Positions 36,283 to 44,693 of a stretch of 64,000 nt of DNA are shown here, piece by piece. Each line of letters opens with the position of its first letter. Position 1 is the first letter of the stretch. The translations under genes were made by a program, and so were the position numbers. The stretch comes from Phycisphaerales bacterium (GTDB taxonomy: Bacteria; Planctomycetota; Phycisphaerae; Phycisphaerales; UBA1924): the NCBI GenBank assembly GCA_020850415.1, contig JADZER010000018.1, positions 1-64,000 of the forward strand, written 5' to 3'. The notes beneath the pieces were generated by a model, which was not told the DNA's origin, searched no databases, and saw nothing but the letters and a program-made list of their open reading frames with translations.

Positions 36283-36558
36283 TCACTCCGGCATCGGCAG
36301 CAGCATCGGCGCCGCGACCTGGATGAACAGGTACGACGCGATCCCGAGCAGGACCATCGAGAGCACGATCTGGACGGTGAGCACGCCGACCCTGGCCCAG
36401 AACTTCTGGAAGTCGGTGACGCGCACGGCCCGGTAGACGACCGCGATGCCGAAGGAGAGCGGGAGGAGGAGGAGGAACCAGGACCCGTGGAGGTCCAGCG
36501 GGTCGAGGAAGGGGCGCCACGAGGCGGCGAGGGGGAGGATCGCGGGGAGCGGGCCCAT
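36283..36558 (-). CDS. Small two-helix membrane protein
   Basis: This 91-residue protein has two transmembrane helices (SWFLLLLPLSFGIAVVY and VLTVQIVLSMVLLGIASYLF) joined by a charged loop (RAVRVTDFQKFW). I do not recognise the family; such small proteins are common in Phycisphaerae. The ATG at 36558 shares one base with the stop of the upstream membrane gene (TGATG), so the two are translationally coupled. It converges with the terminase gene, 38 bp away. Confidence 0.75.
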   Translation of the reverse strand: MGPLPAILPLAASWRPFLDPLDLHGSWFLLLLPLSFGIAVVYRAVRVTDFQKFWARVGVLTVQIVLSMVLLGIASYLFIQVAAPMLLPMPE

Positions 36559-37061
36559 CACGACCCCTTCTTTCGCCCGGCGCTGGGGAAGAGGGCGTCG
36601 ATGATCACCACGAGGTTGAGCATGCCGGCGACCGTGCCGTAGAGGGTGCCGATCTCGTTCATCTTGCCCAGGCTCTTGGAGTAGGGGGGTCTGGACCCGG
36701 CGGCCCCGGGGGCCCACCGGCCGTCGGGGCCCCGGACCTCCCCGGGCATGGGGCTGCGGGGTTTGTTGGTAATGGGGTCGGGGGCCTTGAAGGAGTGCTG
36801 GTGGACATAGTCGGTGGCGAGGGCGACCGGGCCGACCAGGACCTGCCCAAGGAACCACAGGCGGTCCTGCCTCGAATCCACGACATCGATGCCGCCGATA
36901 AGGGTTCCCCCAAAGAAAAGCCCGAGGATGCCGGCGCCGATAAGGATGGCCCGCTTGGTCTGGCCCTGGTACCAGTGGCCGGCCCCCGGGAGGATGAGGG
37001 CGAGGATCCCGGCGACGGGGTCCATGGCGGGGGTGTCGTTGATGTCTCGGGCGGCGGGCAT
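36558..37061 (-). CDS. Membrane protein, DUF6677-like
   Basis: This 167-residue protein begins with a short tail, then GILALILPGAGHWYQGQTKRA and IGAGILGLFFGGTLIGG, a TM2-like/DUF6677-like module seen in many planctomycetes. A loop with QDRLWFLGQVLVGPVALATDYVHQ follows, then a Pro-rich loop and a last helix (GTLYGTVAGMLNLVVIIDALF). Its role is unknown. Start choice is uncertain between ATG 37061 (chosen) and ATG 37025, neither with a clear ribosome-binding site. It forms a pair with the 91-residue gene downstream. Confidence 0.75.
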   Translation of the reverse strand: MPAARDINDTPAMDPVAGILALILPGAGHWYQGQTKRAILIGAGILGLFFGGTLIGGIDVVDSRQDRLWFLGQVLVGPVALATDYVHQHSFKAPDPITNKPRSPMPGEVRGPDGRWAPGAAGSRPPYSKSLGKMNEIGTLYGTVAGMLNLVVIIDALFPSAGRKKGS

Positions 37062-37364
37062 TGGTGGGTTCAAGGCGGGTGGGCGGCGGGTTTGTGGTGG
37101 GTTTGTGATGGGTTCGTGGCGGGTTTGTGGTGGGTTCGTGGGGGCTTGCCGGGCGGGGGACTTGACACCGGGGGGGGTGTGGGTGCATATGCTCCGCGCC
37201 CGCGGATTGACAGGGGCAGGACGGGCAGTAGTGTACCGCCAAAAGCAGGCCGGGCGTTCGGACCGGCGCGGGAGAAGTCGGGAACAATCGGGCCGCGGCC
37301 GTGGGGCCGAGAGGTGAGGCCCGCGGGAGCAGACGCGACCCTGGACGAAGCAGGAAGGTGCGAG
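37062..37364. other. Divergent intergenic region with ~12-bp tandem repeat
   Basis: Between 37085 and 37145 are about five imperfect copies of GGTTTGTGGTGG/GGTTCGTGGCGG. The rest holds GC-rich sequence without a clear gene and must contain the promoters for the divergent neighbours. AGGAAGG at about 37351 is the Shine-Dalgarno of the next gene. Confidence 0.6.
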
Positions 37365-37601
37365 ATGGCGATGGAGCTGCTGGAGTCGTGCGAGATGCTG
37401 GAAGAGACCTGCCCGTGGCAGCCCGCGTGGGGCGACGCCGGCGTGGCGGTCCTCGGCCAGGACGAGGACGACGAGGAAGAGTTTGAGGAGTTTGACGATT
37501 ACGACGACGACGCCGACGAGGAGTTTGATGAGTTCGGCGACGACGAGGAGTTCGAGGACGACTACGAGGACGACCTCGACGATGACGATGAAGACCTGTG
37601 A
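37365..37601 (+). CDS. Highly acidic small protein (78 aa)
   Basis: The first ~30 residues (MAMELLESCEMLEETCPWQP...) contain two cysteines. The remaining ~48 residues are almost all Asp, Glu and Phe (DEDDEEEFEEFDDYDDD and so on). The acidic tail could mimic nucleic acid, bind Ca2+, or resemble the delta subunit tail of RNA polymerase, but no homology is claimed. AGGAAGG lies upstream of the ATG at 37365. It is followed after 37 bp by another small gene in the same direction. Confidence 0.72.
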   Translation: MAMELLESCEMLEETCPWQPAWGDAGVAVLGQDEDDEEEFEEFDDYDDDADEEFDEFGDDEEFEDDYEDDLDDDDEDL

Positions 37602-37638
37602 CGCCGGGCGTTGACGCGCCGGGCGGAGAGGAGCCTTC

Positions 37639-38064
37639 ATGCCGCCCGCCGACCGTCAACCGGAACCGCTGCCCAAGGGCGTCACCCACGACCGCCGGTC
37701 CGGCGTCGATCGGCGTGATCTGCAGACCGACGACGCGAGCGGGTTCGAGCGCCGCCGGGGGCCGGGGCGCCGGCTGAGCGACTTCGTGAAATCGGCCGAA
37801 GAGGGCGAGATGACGCCGGAACAGTTCCTGTTCCTCGTCGCTATCGACGCGTTCAAGAAAGCAAACGGCGTGGCCTACCCGAGCTGGACCGATGTGCTCG
37901 AGGTGGTCCGGCTGCTCGGCTACCGCAAGACGATGCCCAGCGAGATCCGCTTCCGCAATGCCGAGGACTGGCGCGAGAAGCCCGGCGCCGAGAGCGGCGT
38001 GAGGCCGCAGCGGTGGCAGGACCGGTTCAAGCCGGGCGAGCTGGGGGACCGGGACGCGGCGTAG
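37639..38064 (+). CDS. Conserved hypothetical protein (141 aa)
   Basis: The N-terminal half is charged and rich in RR/DR pairs (DRRSGVDRRDLQ, FERRRGPGRRLSD), resembling the planctomycete/proteobacterial RRxGxDRR motif of proteins near PilZ or signalling genes. The C-terminal half is a helical domain (MTPEQFLFLVAIDAFKKAN, WTDVLEVVRLLGYRKT). No function is assigned; it is predicted cytoplasmic. GAGGAG lies 6 nt before the ATG at 37639. Confidence 0.8.
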   Translation: MPPADRQPEPLPKGVTHDRRSGVDRRDLQTDDASGFERRRGPGRRLSDFVKSAEEGEMTPEQFLFLVAIDAFKKANGVAYPSWTDVLEVVRLLGYRKTMPSEIRFRNAEDWREKPGAESGVRPQRWQDRFKPGELGDRDAA

Positions 38065-38206
38065 CTCAACCCGGCGGGTGCCGTGGTCTGACCAGAGCGC
38101 AGCGGAGGGAAGGCCACGCGGTGCGGCTGGCGGGCAGGGGGCCAGGGGGGGTGTCGGCGGGGCCTTCACTGCGCTTCGCTTCGTTCAGATCCCGGCACCC
38201 CTCGTG
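38065..38206. repeat. Degenerate GCCATCGCTTCGC-family repeat between convergent genes
   Basis: Sequence near 38160-38200 (CACTGCGCTTCGCTTCGTTCAGATCCCGGCACC, given in outline) is a diverged copy of the element at 3484-3540 and 7325-7395. It could form a hairpin between the convergent genes. Confidence 0.5.
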
Positions 38207-41176
38207 CTACTTCAACGGCAAGACCTCGACGGTCGTCTCGGACTTGAGATCTTCCCCGATCTTGATGGTGACGGTGTACTCGCCGGGCTCGACCCAGGCG
38301 GGGCCGGCGGCCGGGTTCACGACGACCTTCTGGGTGTCGAGCTGGAGGTCCCAGGCGACACGGTGGACGCCGGCCCGCCCGGGGCCGGAGAGCTTGCGCA
38401 CGAGCTCGCCCGCGCCGTCCTGGATCTCGATGGTGGCGTCGTCGAGGTGGTCGGCGCCGACCCAGTAGGTGATCTGGGCGCCGGCGGGCGGGTTGGGGGC
38501 GGTGAAGAAGTTGTCGCCGTAGAACCCGTCGTAGTAGAAGTTCAGTCGCGGGCGGGCCGGGCGGGCGGCGAAGGCGTGGAGTTCGGCGCCGAGCACGCCG
38601 GGCGTGATCTGGCCGAGGAACGAGGCGTCGTCGAGGATGTAGATGGAGCGCCCGTGGGTGGCGATGACCAGGTCGTGGGTGAGGGGGTGGATGACGATGT
38701 CGTCGACGGGGACATGGGGGAGGGCGGGGCCGCGGTCGGGTTCGTCGGTGCCGAGGTTGGCGGGGTTGTTGTCGTCGGGGATGGGGGTGATGCCGGTGAG
38801 GCTGAGCCAGTGGGCGCCGCGGTCGAGGGTGACGAAGACGCCGCGTTCTGTGCCGCAGTAGAGGACGGCGGGGTTCTGGCGGTCCTCGCGGACGACCTTG
38901 GCGCAGCCGCCCTCGGGGGCGGGTGGCATGTCGCCGGTGATGTCGGTCCAGGTGGCGCCGGCGTCGGTGGTCATCAGGAGGGTGACGGTGTAGTCGCCGG
39001 TTCGGTGGCCGTCGACAGCGGCGTAGGCGGTGTCGCGTTCGAAGCGTGAGGGCTCGAGCCGGGCGATGTAGCGTCCGGCGACGGCGTGGGGGGTGACATC
39101 GCGCCAGGCGGCGCCGTCGTCGGTGGTGAGGTGGATGCGTCCGTCGTCGGTGCCGGCCCAGAGCATGCCGGGGGCCAGCTCGCTCTCGGCGAGGCTGACG
39201 ACGGTGCCGTGGGTCTCGGCCTCGGAGCCGACGGTGGTGACCTTCTCGACGGCGCGGGTGGAGAGGTCGGGGCTGATCTTGGCCCATCGCTCGGCGCGGT
39301 CGGTGAGCTTGAAGACATAGTTGCCGCCGAGGTACAGCGTCGTGTGGTCGTGGGGGCTGATGAAGAACGGGGCGTTCCAGTTGAATCGGAAGTGCTCCTG
39401 TCCTTCCTTGGGGCTGGGCCGGAGCATCCGCTGCTCGCCGGTGGAGAGGTTCGTGCGGTTGAGGTAGCCGCCCTGGCTCTCGGAGTAGAAGTAGTCGAGC
39501 TCGCCCTTTGGGTGGCCGAGCTCGAAGGCGACATGGAAGCCGTCGCCCCCGGTGTAGAAGTACCAGTCGTGGTTGGTGATGCCGACATTGGCCGAGCCCA
39601 TGAAGGGGTCGGGGTCGGTCTGGTGGCGCGTGCGGCTGGGGCCGATCCAGGTGCCGTTGTCCTGCAGACCGCCGGCGATGCGGTAGGGGTCGGCGCGGTC
39701 GACGGCGATGTTGTAGAACTGCCCGGCGGCGACGGTGTTGATGTACTGCCAGGTGCTGCCGCGGTCGAAGGACTGGTACGCGCCGCCGTCGGAGCCGGCG
39801 AGGAGGTGGTCGGGGTCGTCCTCGCTGACGACGAAGGCGTGGAAGTCCACATGGGGCTTCTTGTTCTCGGCGTTTCGGAAGGTGCGCCCGCCGTCGTCGC
39901 TGGTGAGGAGCGTCCAGCCGGGGAGGTAGACGCGGTCGGGGTCCTGGGGGTCGATGGCGATGCGGGAGAAGTAGAAGGCGCGGGGGGTCAGGGGGCTGAC
40001 GCGCTGCCAGGACTCGCCCCCGTCGTCGGAGCGGAAGACGCCGCCCTCCTTGCTGAAGTCGTCGAAGGGCTCGGCGCCCCAGCCGCCCTGGTCGCTGGCG
40101 ACGAGTGCGGCCAGGATCCGCGGGTTGGCCTTGTGGACGGCCAGGCCGATGCGTTCGGTGCGGGCGGGCAGGCCGTTGGTGAGCTTGGTCCAGGTCTCGC
40201 CGGCGTCGGTGGACTTGAAGATGCCGCCGACCTCGCTGCCGGAGGTGTAGCTCCAGGCCTTGCGGGTGCGTGTGTACGCGGCGGCGTACATGGTGTCGGG
40301 GTCGGCCGGGTCGATGACGACATCGCAGCAGCCGGTGGCGTCGTCGATCTGGAGGACGGGGCGCCAGGTGTCGCCGCCGTCGGTGGTCTTGTAGAGGCCG
40401 CGCTCGGGGTTCTCGTCCCAGAGGTGGCCCATGGCGGCGACGAAGCAGGTGTCGGGGTCGCGGGGGGCGAGGGCGATCTGGGGGATGTTGTGCGTGTCGG
40501 CGAGGCCCTTGTGCTCGAAGGTGGAGCCGCCATCGGTGGAGCGGTAGACGCCGTAGCCCCAGGAGGAGGAGTTGCGGTTGTTGCCCTCGCCGGTGCCGAC
40601 CCAGACGATCTTGGACTTGCCCTTCTCGGCCTCGGCCTTGGCGAAGGCCTCGGGGTCCTTGTCGCGGCGTTCGGCGCGGTCGCGCTCGCGTTCGGCGCGT
40701 TCGTCGTCGGTCAGCGCGGCGTCCTCGGCGCTCCAGCCGGGCCAGGTCTCGGGGGCGTCGGCGACGGCGACGGCGCCGATGGAGGTGGTGTGCTGGTCGT
40801 CGAAGACGGGGGTGAGGGTTGTGCCGCGGTTGGTGGTTTTGAACAGGCCGCCGGTGGCGTAGGCGACGAAGAAGGTGCGGGAGTCGGAGGGCGCGAAGGC
40901 GAGGTCGGCGACGCGCCCGCCCATGTTGGCGGGTCCGATGGGGCGCCAGGCGAAGTTGCGGAGGTCGGTGCGGGTGAGGGGGCGGGTGAGGGTGCGGGGG
41001 GAGTCGAGCTGGGGCGGGGCGTTGAAAGCCGCGATCGGTGCGGTGAACTCGGGGGTCGGGGCGGGGTTGGCGGCCAGCAGGCTGGGGGGGGCTTCCTGGG
41101 TCCCGTTGGCGGCGACGCAGCCGAGCGCGAAACCGACGAGCGCGATGAGGGAGGTGAGACGGGAGAGGTGGGACAT
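38207..41176 (-). CDS. BNR/sortilin-like beta-propeller lipoprotein
   Basis: This 989-residue protein has a lipobox Cys20 (FALGC). It contains many BNR/Asp-box and VPS10/sortilin-type blades (RPIGPANMGGRVADLAF, TGGLFKTTNRGTT, STDGGSTFEHKG, TTDGGDTWRPVL, SDDGGRTFRNAE), forming two large propellers. This is the large WD40/YVTN/BNR-like family of exported proteins seen in Bacteroidetes and planctomycetes, often annotated glycosyl hydrolase-like but without proven activity. A C-terminal beta-sandwich follows (TYWVGADHLDDATIEIQDG). AGGAG lies 8 nt before the ATG at 41176. It is probably anchored facing the periplasm or outside. Confidence 0.88.
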   Translation of the reverse strand: MSHLSRLTSLIALVGFALGCVAANGTQEAPPSLLAANPAPTPEFTAPIAAFNAPPQLDSPRTLTRPLTRTDLRNFAWRPIGPANMGGRVADLAFAPSDSRTFFVAYATGGLFKTTNRGTTLTPVFDDQHTTSIGAVAVADAPETWPGWSAEDAALTDDERAERERDRAERRDKDPEAFAKAEAEKGKSKIVWVGTGEGNNRNSSSWGYGVYRSTDGGSTFEHKGLADTHNIPQIALAPRDPDTCFVAAMGHLWDENPERGLYKTTDGGDTWRPVLQIDDATGCCDVVIDPADPDTMYAAAYTRTRKAWSYTSGSEVGGIFKSTDAGETWTKLTNGLPARTERIGLAVHKANPRILAALVASDQGGWGAEPFDDFSKEGGVFRSDDGGESWQRVSPLTPRAFYFSRIAIDPQDPDRVYLPGWTLLTSDDGGRTFRNAENKKPHVDFHAFVVSEDDPDHLLAGSDGGAYQSFDRGSTWQYINTVAAGQFYNIAVDRADPYRIAGGLQDNGTWIGPSRTRHQTDPDPFMGSANVGITNHDWYFYTGGDGFHVAFELGHPKGELDYFYSESQGGYLNRTNLSTGEQRMLRPSPKEGQEHFRFNWNAPFFISPHDHTTLYLGGNYVFKLTDRAERWAKISPDLSTRAVEKVTTVGSEAETHGTVVSLAESELAPGMLWAGTDDGRIHLTTDDGAAWRDVTPHAVAGRYIARLEPSRFERDTAYAAVDGHRTGDYTVTLLMTTDAGATWTDITGDMPPAPEGGCAKVVREDRQNPAVLYCGTERGVFVTLDRGAHWLSLTGITPIPDDNNPANLGTDEPDRGPALPHVPVDDIVIHPLTHDLVIATHGRSIYILDDASFLGQITPGVLGAELHAFAARPARPRLNFYYDGFYGDNFFTAPNPPAGAQITYWVGADHLDDATIEIQDGAGELVRKLSGPGRAGVHRVAWDLQLDTQKVVVNPAAGPAWVEPGEYTVTIKIGEDLKSETTVEVLPLK

Positions 41177-41277
41177 GACGCGGGCTCCTGGATGGTGGGC
41201 ATGGTACCGCAGTGAGAGGGGGGCCCGCTCCGCCGGCTGGCGGTCTTGTGCACCGAGCCTCCATGGTGCGTGGCCTC

Positions 41278-41358
41278 TACGAGCCCCGAGCGCGAGCTCG
41301 GGGTCTGCTCAAGGGGCGACGCGCATCTAGACCCCGAGCTTGCGCTCGGGGCTCGTAG
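41278..41358. repeat. 81-bp inverted-repeat element (CCCCGAGCGC/GCGCTCGGGG)
   Basis: Two ~28-bp arms, TACGAGCCCCGAGCGCGAGC... and its near-perfect inverse ...GCTTGCGCTCGGGGCTCGTA, flank a 25-bp spacer. Each arm is also an internal hairpin. This resembles a small MITE or REP doublet (BIME-like). Confidence 0.85.
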
Positions 41359-41427
41359 GGACCTGGCCATGCCACAGCTTCGCCCTCGCGTGTCTGCGGC
41401 GGTCAGGACCGAGTCGTGCAGGCCAAC

Positions 41428-43215
41428 CTAGGGCGGCGGCGGATCGTCGGGGGGCCCGGCGCCGAGGGCCTCGCGCATCTCGACCAGCTCGGGCAACGGG
41501 CCGGCCCAGCCGAGGTACTCGTCGATGAGGGCGAGCACGGCGGCATGCTCGGGCTCGCCAGCGGCGGCGATTGCGAGGAGGCGGTCGCGGTAAGCGCCGG
41601 TGATGACCTCCGGCTCGCCGAAGAACGACCAGGTCGGTTCCCTGCCGTCCCACGGTCCGGGCTGGATGAACTGGCCGAAGCGGCTCTCCGGCACGCCGAG
41701 CGGGAAACGGAACACGCCGCGCTGCTCGTCCAGGGGCGCCAGCCGCGGCGCGTCGAGCCCGCCCTCGCCGCCGCCGACGGGCACCGAAACGCTCAGCCGC
41801 GTGGAGAACTCGTACACGGCCTCGTACCCCGTGCCCGTCCGGACCACCCGCGGCTCGGACGATCCGAAGTCACAGTTGAGCGTGCCCTCGTTGTGCCCGC
41901 GGGGGAACATCGCCTGCTCGACGACCAGGCGATCGCCGTGAACGCGGTACCACGCGTCCTGCATGACGAAGTAGTGCCCGTCGGTGCTGGACCCCCCGTC
42001 GCGCTCGACCACGAGCCAGCGGTGGCCGTCGCTGGACCGTACGCTCGAGAACCGCGGCGGTTCGGTCAGGCAGTTCGAGAGATCGATCTGCCCCAGCAGC
42101 TTCCACCCGGTCGGCTGTCGGAGCATCACCAGTGCTTCGTAGTGGACATTCGAGCCCCCAGACTCCCAGTACTGATTGTGCGCCAGCAGCACACAGTCGT
42201 CGAGGTCGTCGTCGTCGATCGGCAGATCGAACCGTTCGACCACGATCGCGTCGTCGAGCCACTCGGCGCTGTCGGCGAGCATCGAGCGGGGGAAATGGAA
42301 GCGGGCGTAGAACGCGACGAGCTCCGTGATGCTGGAGCGGTCGAGGGCCGCGGTCAATGCTTCCGGCGTGATCTTCGTGCCCGCCCAGCGAGCGGCCCGA
42401 TCCGCGAGCGGCTCATGGGTCCTGGTGTTGAGCTGGGCGCCGAGCATTCTGGCTGTACCGAGTCGGCGCTCCTCCACACCCCCCTGACCGACAGGGACAG
42501 CTTCGATCGTGGTCGTGGCGATGGTGAGCTGTGCGTCATCCAGCCAGAACCGTGATCGTTCGAGGCACATGAGCGCCCACTCGCGATCGTCGTCGTCGTC
42601 GCTCTCGGCCATCCGGAGCAGGCTCTTGAACACCCGATCCGGCACGGGCCCGGCCATCACCGTCAGCCACCACACCGCCCCGCCGGTGGTCGGGTCCGGC
42701 AGCTTGAGCCACGCCCGCTCGGCGCTCCAGCGCAGGAGCGACCACTGCCACTCGGCCAACTGGCCGGGCGTGTGCACCGCAGGGGCCGTGCCGCGGAAGC
42801 CCAGACGCCGGCCGATCTCCTCGGCGGCAAGCTGGTTGTCGGGCGTGTAGGGGATGAGCAGGATGACCGCCGTGTCGGGCAGCCAGCGGATCCAGACCCC
42901 ACCGCGTCCGTGTGGGTAGGCGATGACGGCGGCGCCGAGGGCGAGGATGATCAGGGAGGCGGCCGCGTGGCGGTAGCGGCGGCGGGCGCGGCCGAGGCGT
43001 CGTTCGTGTCTCGCGGTCTTGCCGCACTCGGGGCAGGTGAGGCCTTCGGTGGCGGACATGTCGTACCAGCACCTGGGGCAGCGTCGGAGGGTGCCCTCGC
43101 GACGGGCGTGGCGGGTGCGGAGGCGGTCGGCGAGGAGGGACCAGGCGAGGAGGGCCAGGCCGCCGAGGGCGGTGGCGATGCCGAGGGAGGTGATGAGCCA
43201 GTCGCCGGGGGTCAT
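41428..43215 (-). CDS. Membrane protein with N-terminal zinc ribbon
   Basis: This 595-residue planctomycete protein has an N-terminal transmembrane helix (GIATALGGLALLAWSLLA), a zinc ribbon with CPRC and CPEC pairs (about residues 46-65), and a second transmembrane helix (AASLIILALGAAVIAYP). A long, mostly soluble region of unknown fold follows. The zinc-ribbon plus helix pair is typical of planctomycete membrane proteins of unknown function; the rest shows no catalytic signature. The C-terminus ends in polyproline. The ATG at 43215 has only a weak Shine-Dalgarno (ACCTG). Confidence 0.78.
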   Translation of the reverse strand: MTPGDWLITSLGIATALGGLALLAWSLLADRLRTRHARREGTLRRCPRCWYDMSATEGLTCPECGKTARHERRLGRARRRYRHAAASLIILALGAAVIAYPHGRGGVWIRWLPDTAVILLIPYTPDNQLAAEEIGRRLGFRGTAPAVHTPGQLAEWQWSLLRWSAERAWLKLPDPTTGGAVWWLTVMAGPVPDRVFKSLLRMAESDDDDDREWALMCLERSRFWLDDAQLTIATTTIEAVPVGQGGVEERRLGTARMLGAQLNTRTHEPLADRAARWAGTKITPEALTAALDRSSITELVAFYARFHFPRSMLADSAEWLDDAIVVERFDLPIDDDDLDDCVLLAHNQYWESGGSNVHYEALVMLRQPTGWKLLGQIDLSNCLTEPPRFSSVRSSDGHRWLVVERDGGSSTDGHYFVMQDAWYRVHGDRLVVEQAMFPRGHNEGTLNCDFGSSEPRVVRTGTGYEAVYEFSTRLSVSVPVGGGEGGLDAPRLAPLDEQRGVFRFPLGVPESRFGQFIQPGPWDGREPTWSFFGEPEVITGAYRDRLLAIAAAGEPEHAAVLALIDEYLGWAGPLPELVEMREALGAGPPDDPPPP

Positions 43216-43279
43216 GTGTCAGGTATACCCGGTGGGGAAGGATCGGTGGCGGGGTGGGGTGGGGTGGGGGGGGCGGGGG

Positions 43280-43324
43280 AAATAGCAAATAGCAAATAGC
43301 AAATAGCAAATGGCAAATGGCAAA
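43280..43324. repeat. Heptamer tandem repeat (AAATAGC/AAATGGC)
   Basis: Six to seven tandem heptamers, four AAATAGC then AAATGGC, follow a poly-G/GGGGT tract in the gap between two co-oriented genes. It is much richer in A/T than its surroundings. Only one arm is evident, unlike the related-looking elements at 8972 and 44577. Confidence 0.9.
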
Positions 43325-43384
43325 GCAGGAATGCTGCAAGCAGCACATGGGGGCAGGGCGCTCGGCGGCGGGCTCGCGGGCGGT

Positions 43385-44548
43385 TTATTGGTCTTGCTGC
43401 GCCCTGTCGGCCTCGAGGCGCTCGAGGATCACGGCGATGCCGGGCGGGCCGCCGGGTTCTTGGCCGGTGACGAAGTCGAGCGGGCTGTGGCGGATGAGGG
43501 CGCGGTGGTTGACCTTGAAGGTGTGGAGGTCGTCGGTGGCGCGGGCGCCGGCGGAGTTGACGCTGACGACGCCGTCGCCGAGGTCCGCCGCGGCCTGGCC
43601 GAGATCGGCGAGCAGGCTGTCGAGTTTCTCCTGCCCGAGCAGCTCGAGCAGCAGCTTGGAGTCGGCGAGCTGTTCGAGGCCGGCGGGGTCGGGGCGGGAG
43701 ATGTGGCCGACGAGGGTGGTGATGGGGAGCGCCTCGGGCCAGGGGCGGGCCTGCAGCTCGGTGATGAGCGCCGAGCCGGGCATCAGGTCGGGGCCGGCCT
43801 GGCCCGAGCCGTCGCGCCGGTAGTCGAGCGCGGGGCGGGGGTCCCAGGATTCTTCGAGCACCATGCGGGTCACCTGCTCGCGGATCTCGGCCAGGGCGCG
43901 GTAGCGGGCCCAGGGTGAGCCGTTCCAGGGCACGCCGACGGCGATGAAGCGGGTGACGCGGGGCAGCCCTTCGTGCGCCGCGAAGTCGCCGGCGTAGCCG
44001 TCGTCGCGGGTGAGGGCGTCGAAGGAGACCAGGCCGCCCATGGAGTGGGCGATGATGGTGATGTCGCGGAGTCCGGCGTCGTGCGCGCGCCGGAGGGCTT
44101 CGAGAAGCATGCGGGCCGAGTCGTGGACGCGCTGGTCGTTGGGGTAGTCAAAGCGGAGGACGGGGTGGCCGGCCTCGACCAGGGCGGGGGCGAGGTCCAT
44201 CCAGATGTCGCCGGGCTCGTCGAGGCCGTGGATGAGCAGCACGGCCCGCGCGGGGGTGGCGGGGGCGTCGGCGAGCGGGGTCCACTGGCTGGGGATGCGC
44301 GCCGCGGCCTGGGGGGTGTCGTCGGCGGGGATGAGCATGCCGGCGACGGGCTCGGCCTTGGATTCTGTCCAGGTGAGTTCGCCGAGTGCGTCGTCGAGCT
44401 TCTGCTCGAACTTGCGCATCGCCTCGCGCCAGGCGGGGGGGTCGGTGGTCTGGTCGTGGGTGTCGGCGCCCGCGCGGCCGCAGGCGGGCGCGATGGCGAG
44501 CAGCAACGCGCCCACACAACCGGCCACGATTTTGGACAGCGGACCCAT
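43385..44548 (-). CDS. Alpha/beta-hydrolase (lipase-like) lipoprotein
   Basis: This 387-residue protein has a lipoprotein signal with Cys23 (IAPAC) and an alpha/beta-hydrolase core. The oxyanion strand LLIHGLDEPGD and the nucleophile elbow AHSMGG (Ser) are clear, while an acid and the final His (NHRALIRHS) are plausible. The motif set fits PGAP1/triacylglycerol-lipase-like hydrolases acting on lipids or esters at the envelope. GAGGAG lies 5 nt before the ATG at 44548. Its proximity to mlaD suggests a possible role in lipid turnover, but that is inference. Confidence 0.85.
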   Translation of the reverse strand: MGPLSKIVAGCVGALLLAIAPACGRAGADTHDQTTDPPAWREAMRKFEQKLDDALGELTWTESKAEPVAGMLIPADDTPQAAARIPSQWTPLADAPATPARAVLLIHGLDEPGDIWMDLAPALVEAGHPVLRFDYPNDQRVHDSARMLLEALRRAHDAGLRDITIIAHSMGGLVSFDALTRDDGYAGDFAAHEGLPRVTRFIAVGVPWNGSPWARYRALAEIREQVTRMVLEESWDPRPALDYRRDGSGQAGPDLMPGSALITELQARPWPEALPITTLVGHISRPDPAGLEQLADSKLLLELLGQEKLDSLLADLGQAAADLGDGVVSVNSAGARATDDLHTFKVNHRALIRHSPLDFVTGQEPGGPPGIAVILERLEADRAQQDQ

Positions 44549-44576
44549 GCTGCTCCTCGCATAAGCCGACCGAGAT

Positions 44577-44684
44577 TCACCACAGAGGACACAGAGTATC
44601 ACAGAGGCGAGGCGGCGCAAGTCCCGGGTCGGCCCGATGTGTTCCGGCCTTTCCTCTGTGTGACTCTGTGTCCTCTGTGGTGAA
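44577..44684. repeat. Inverted CACAGAG-array element
   Basis: The left arm (44577-44608, ACCACAGAGGACACAGAG...) and right arm (44652-44684, ...CTCTGTGTCCTCTGTGGT) are inverse arrays of ACAGAGG-type 7-8-mers around a 43-bp spacer. This CACCACAGAGG-type sequence is, to my knowledge, found in many bacterial genomes. It sits between mlaD and the lipase gene. Confidence 0.9.
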
Positions 44685-44693
44685 AGACCCGGG

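Noticed and set aside
43280-43324. AAATAGC repeats considered as a CRISPR array
   Set aside because: Units are 7 bp with no spacers; no cas genes.
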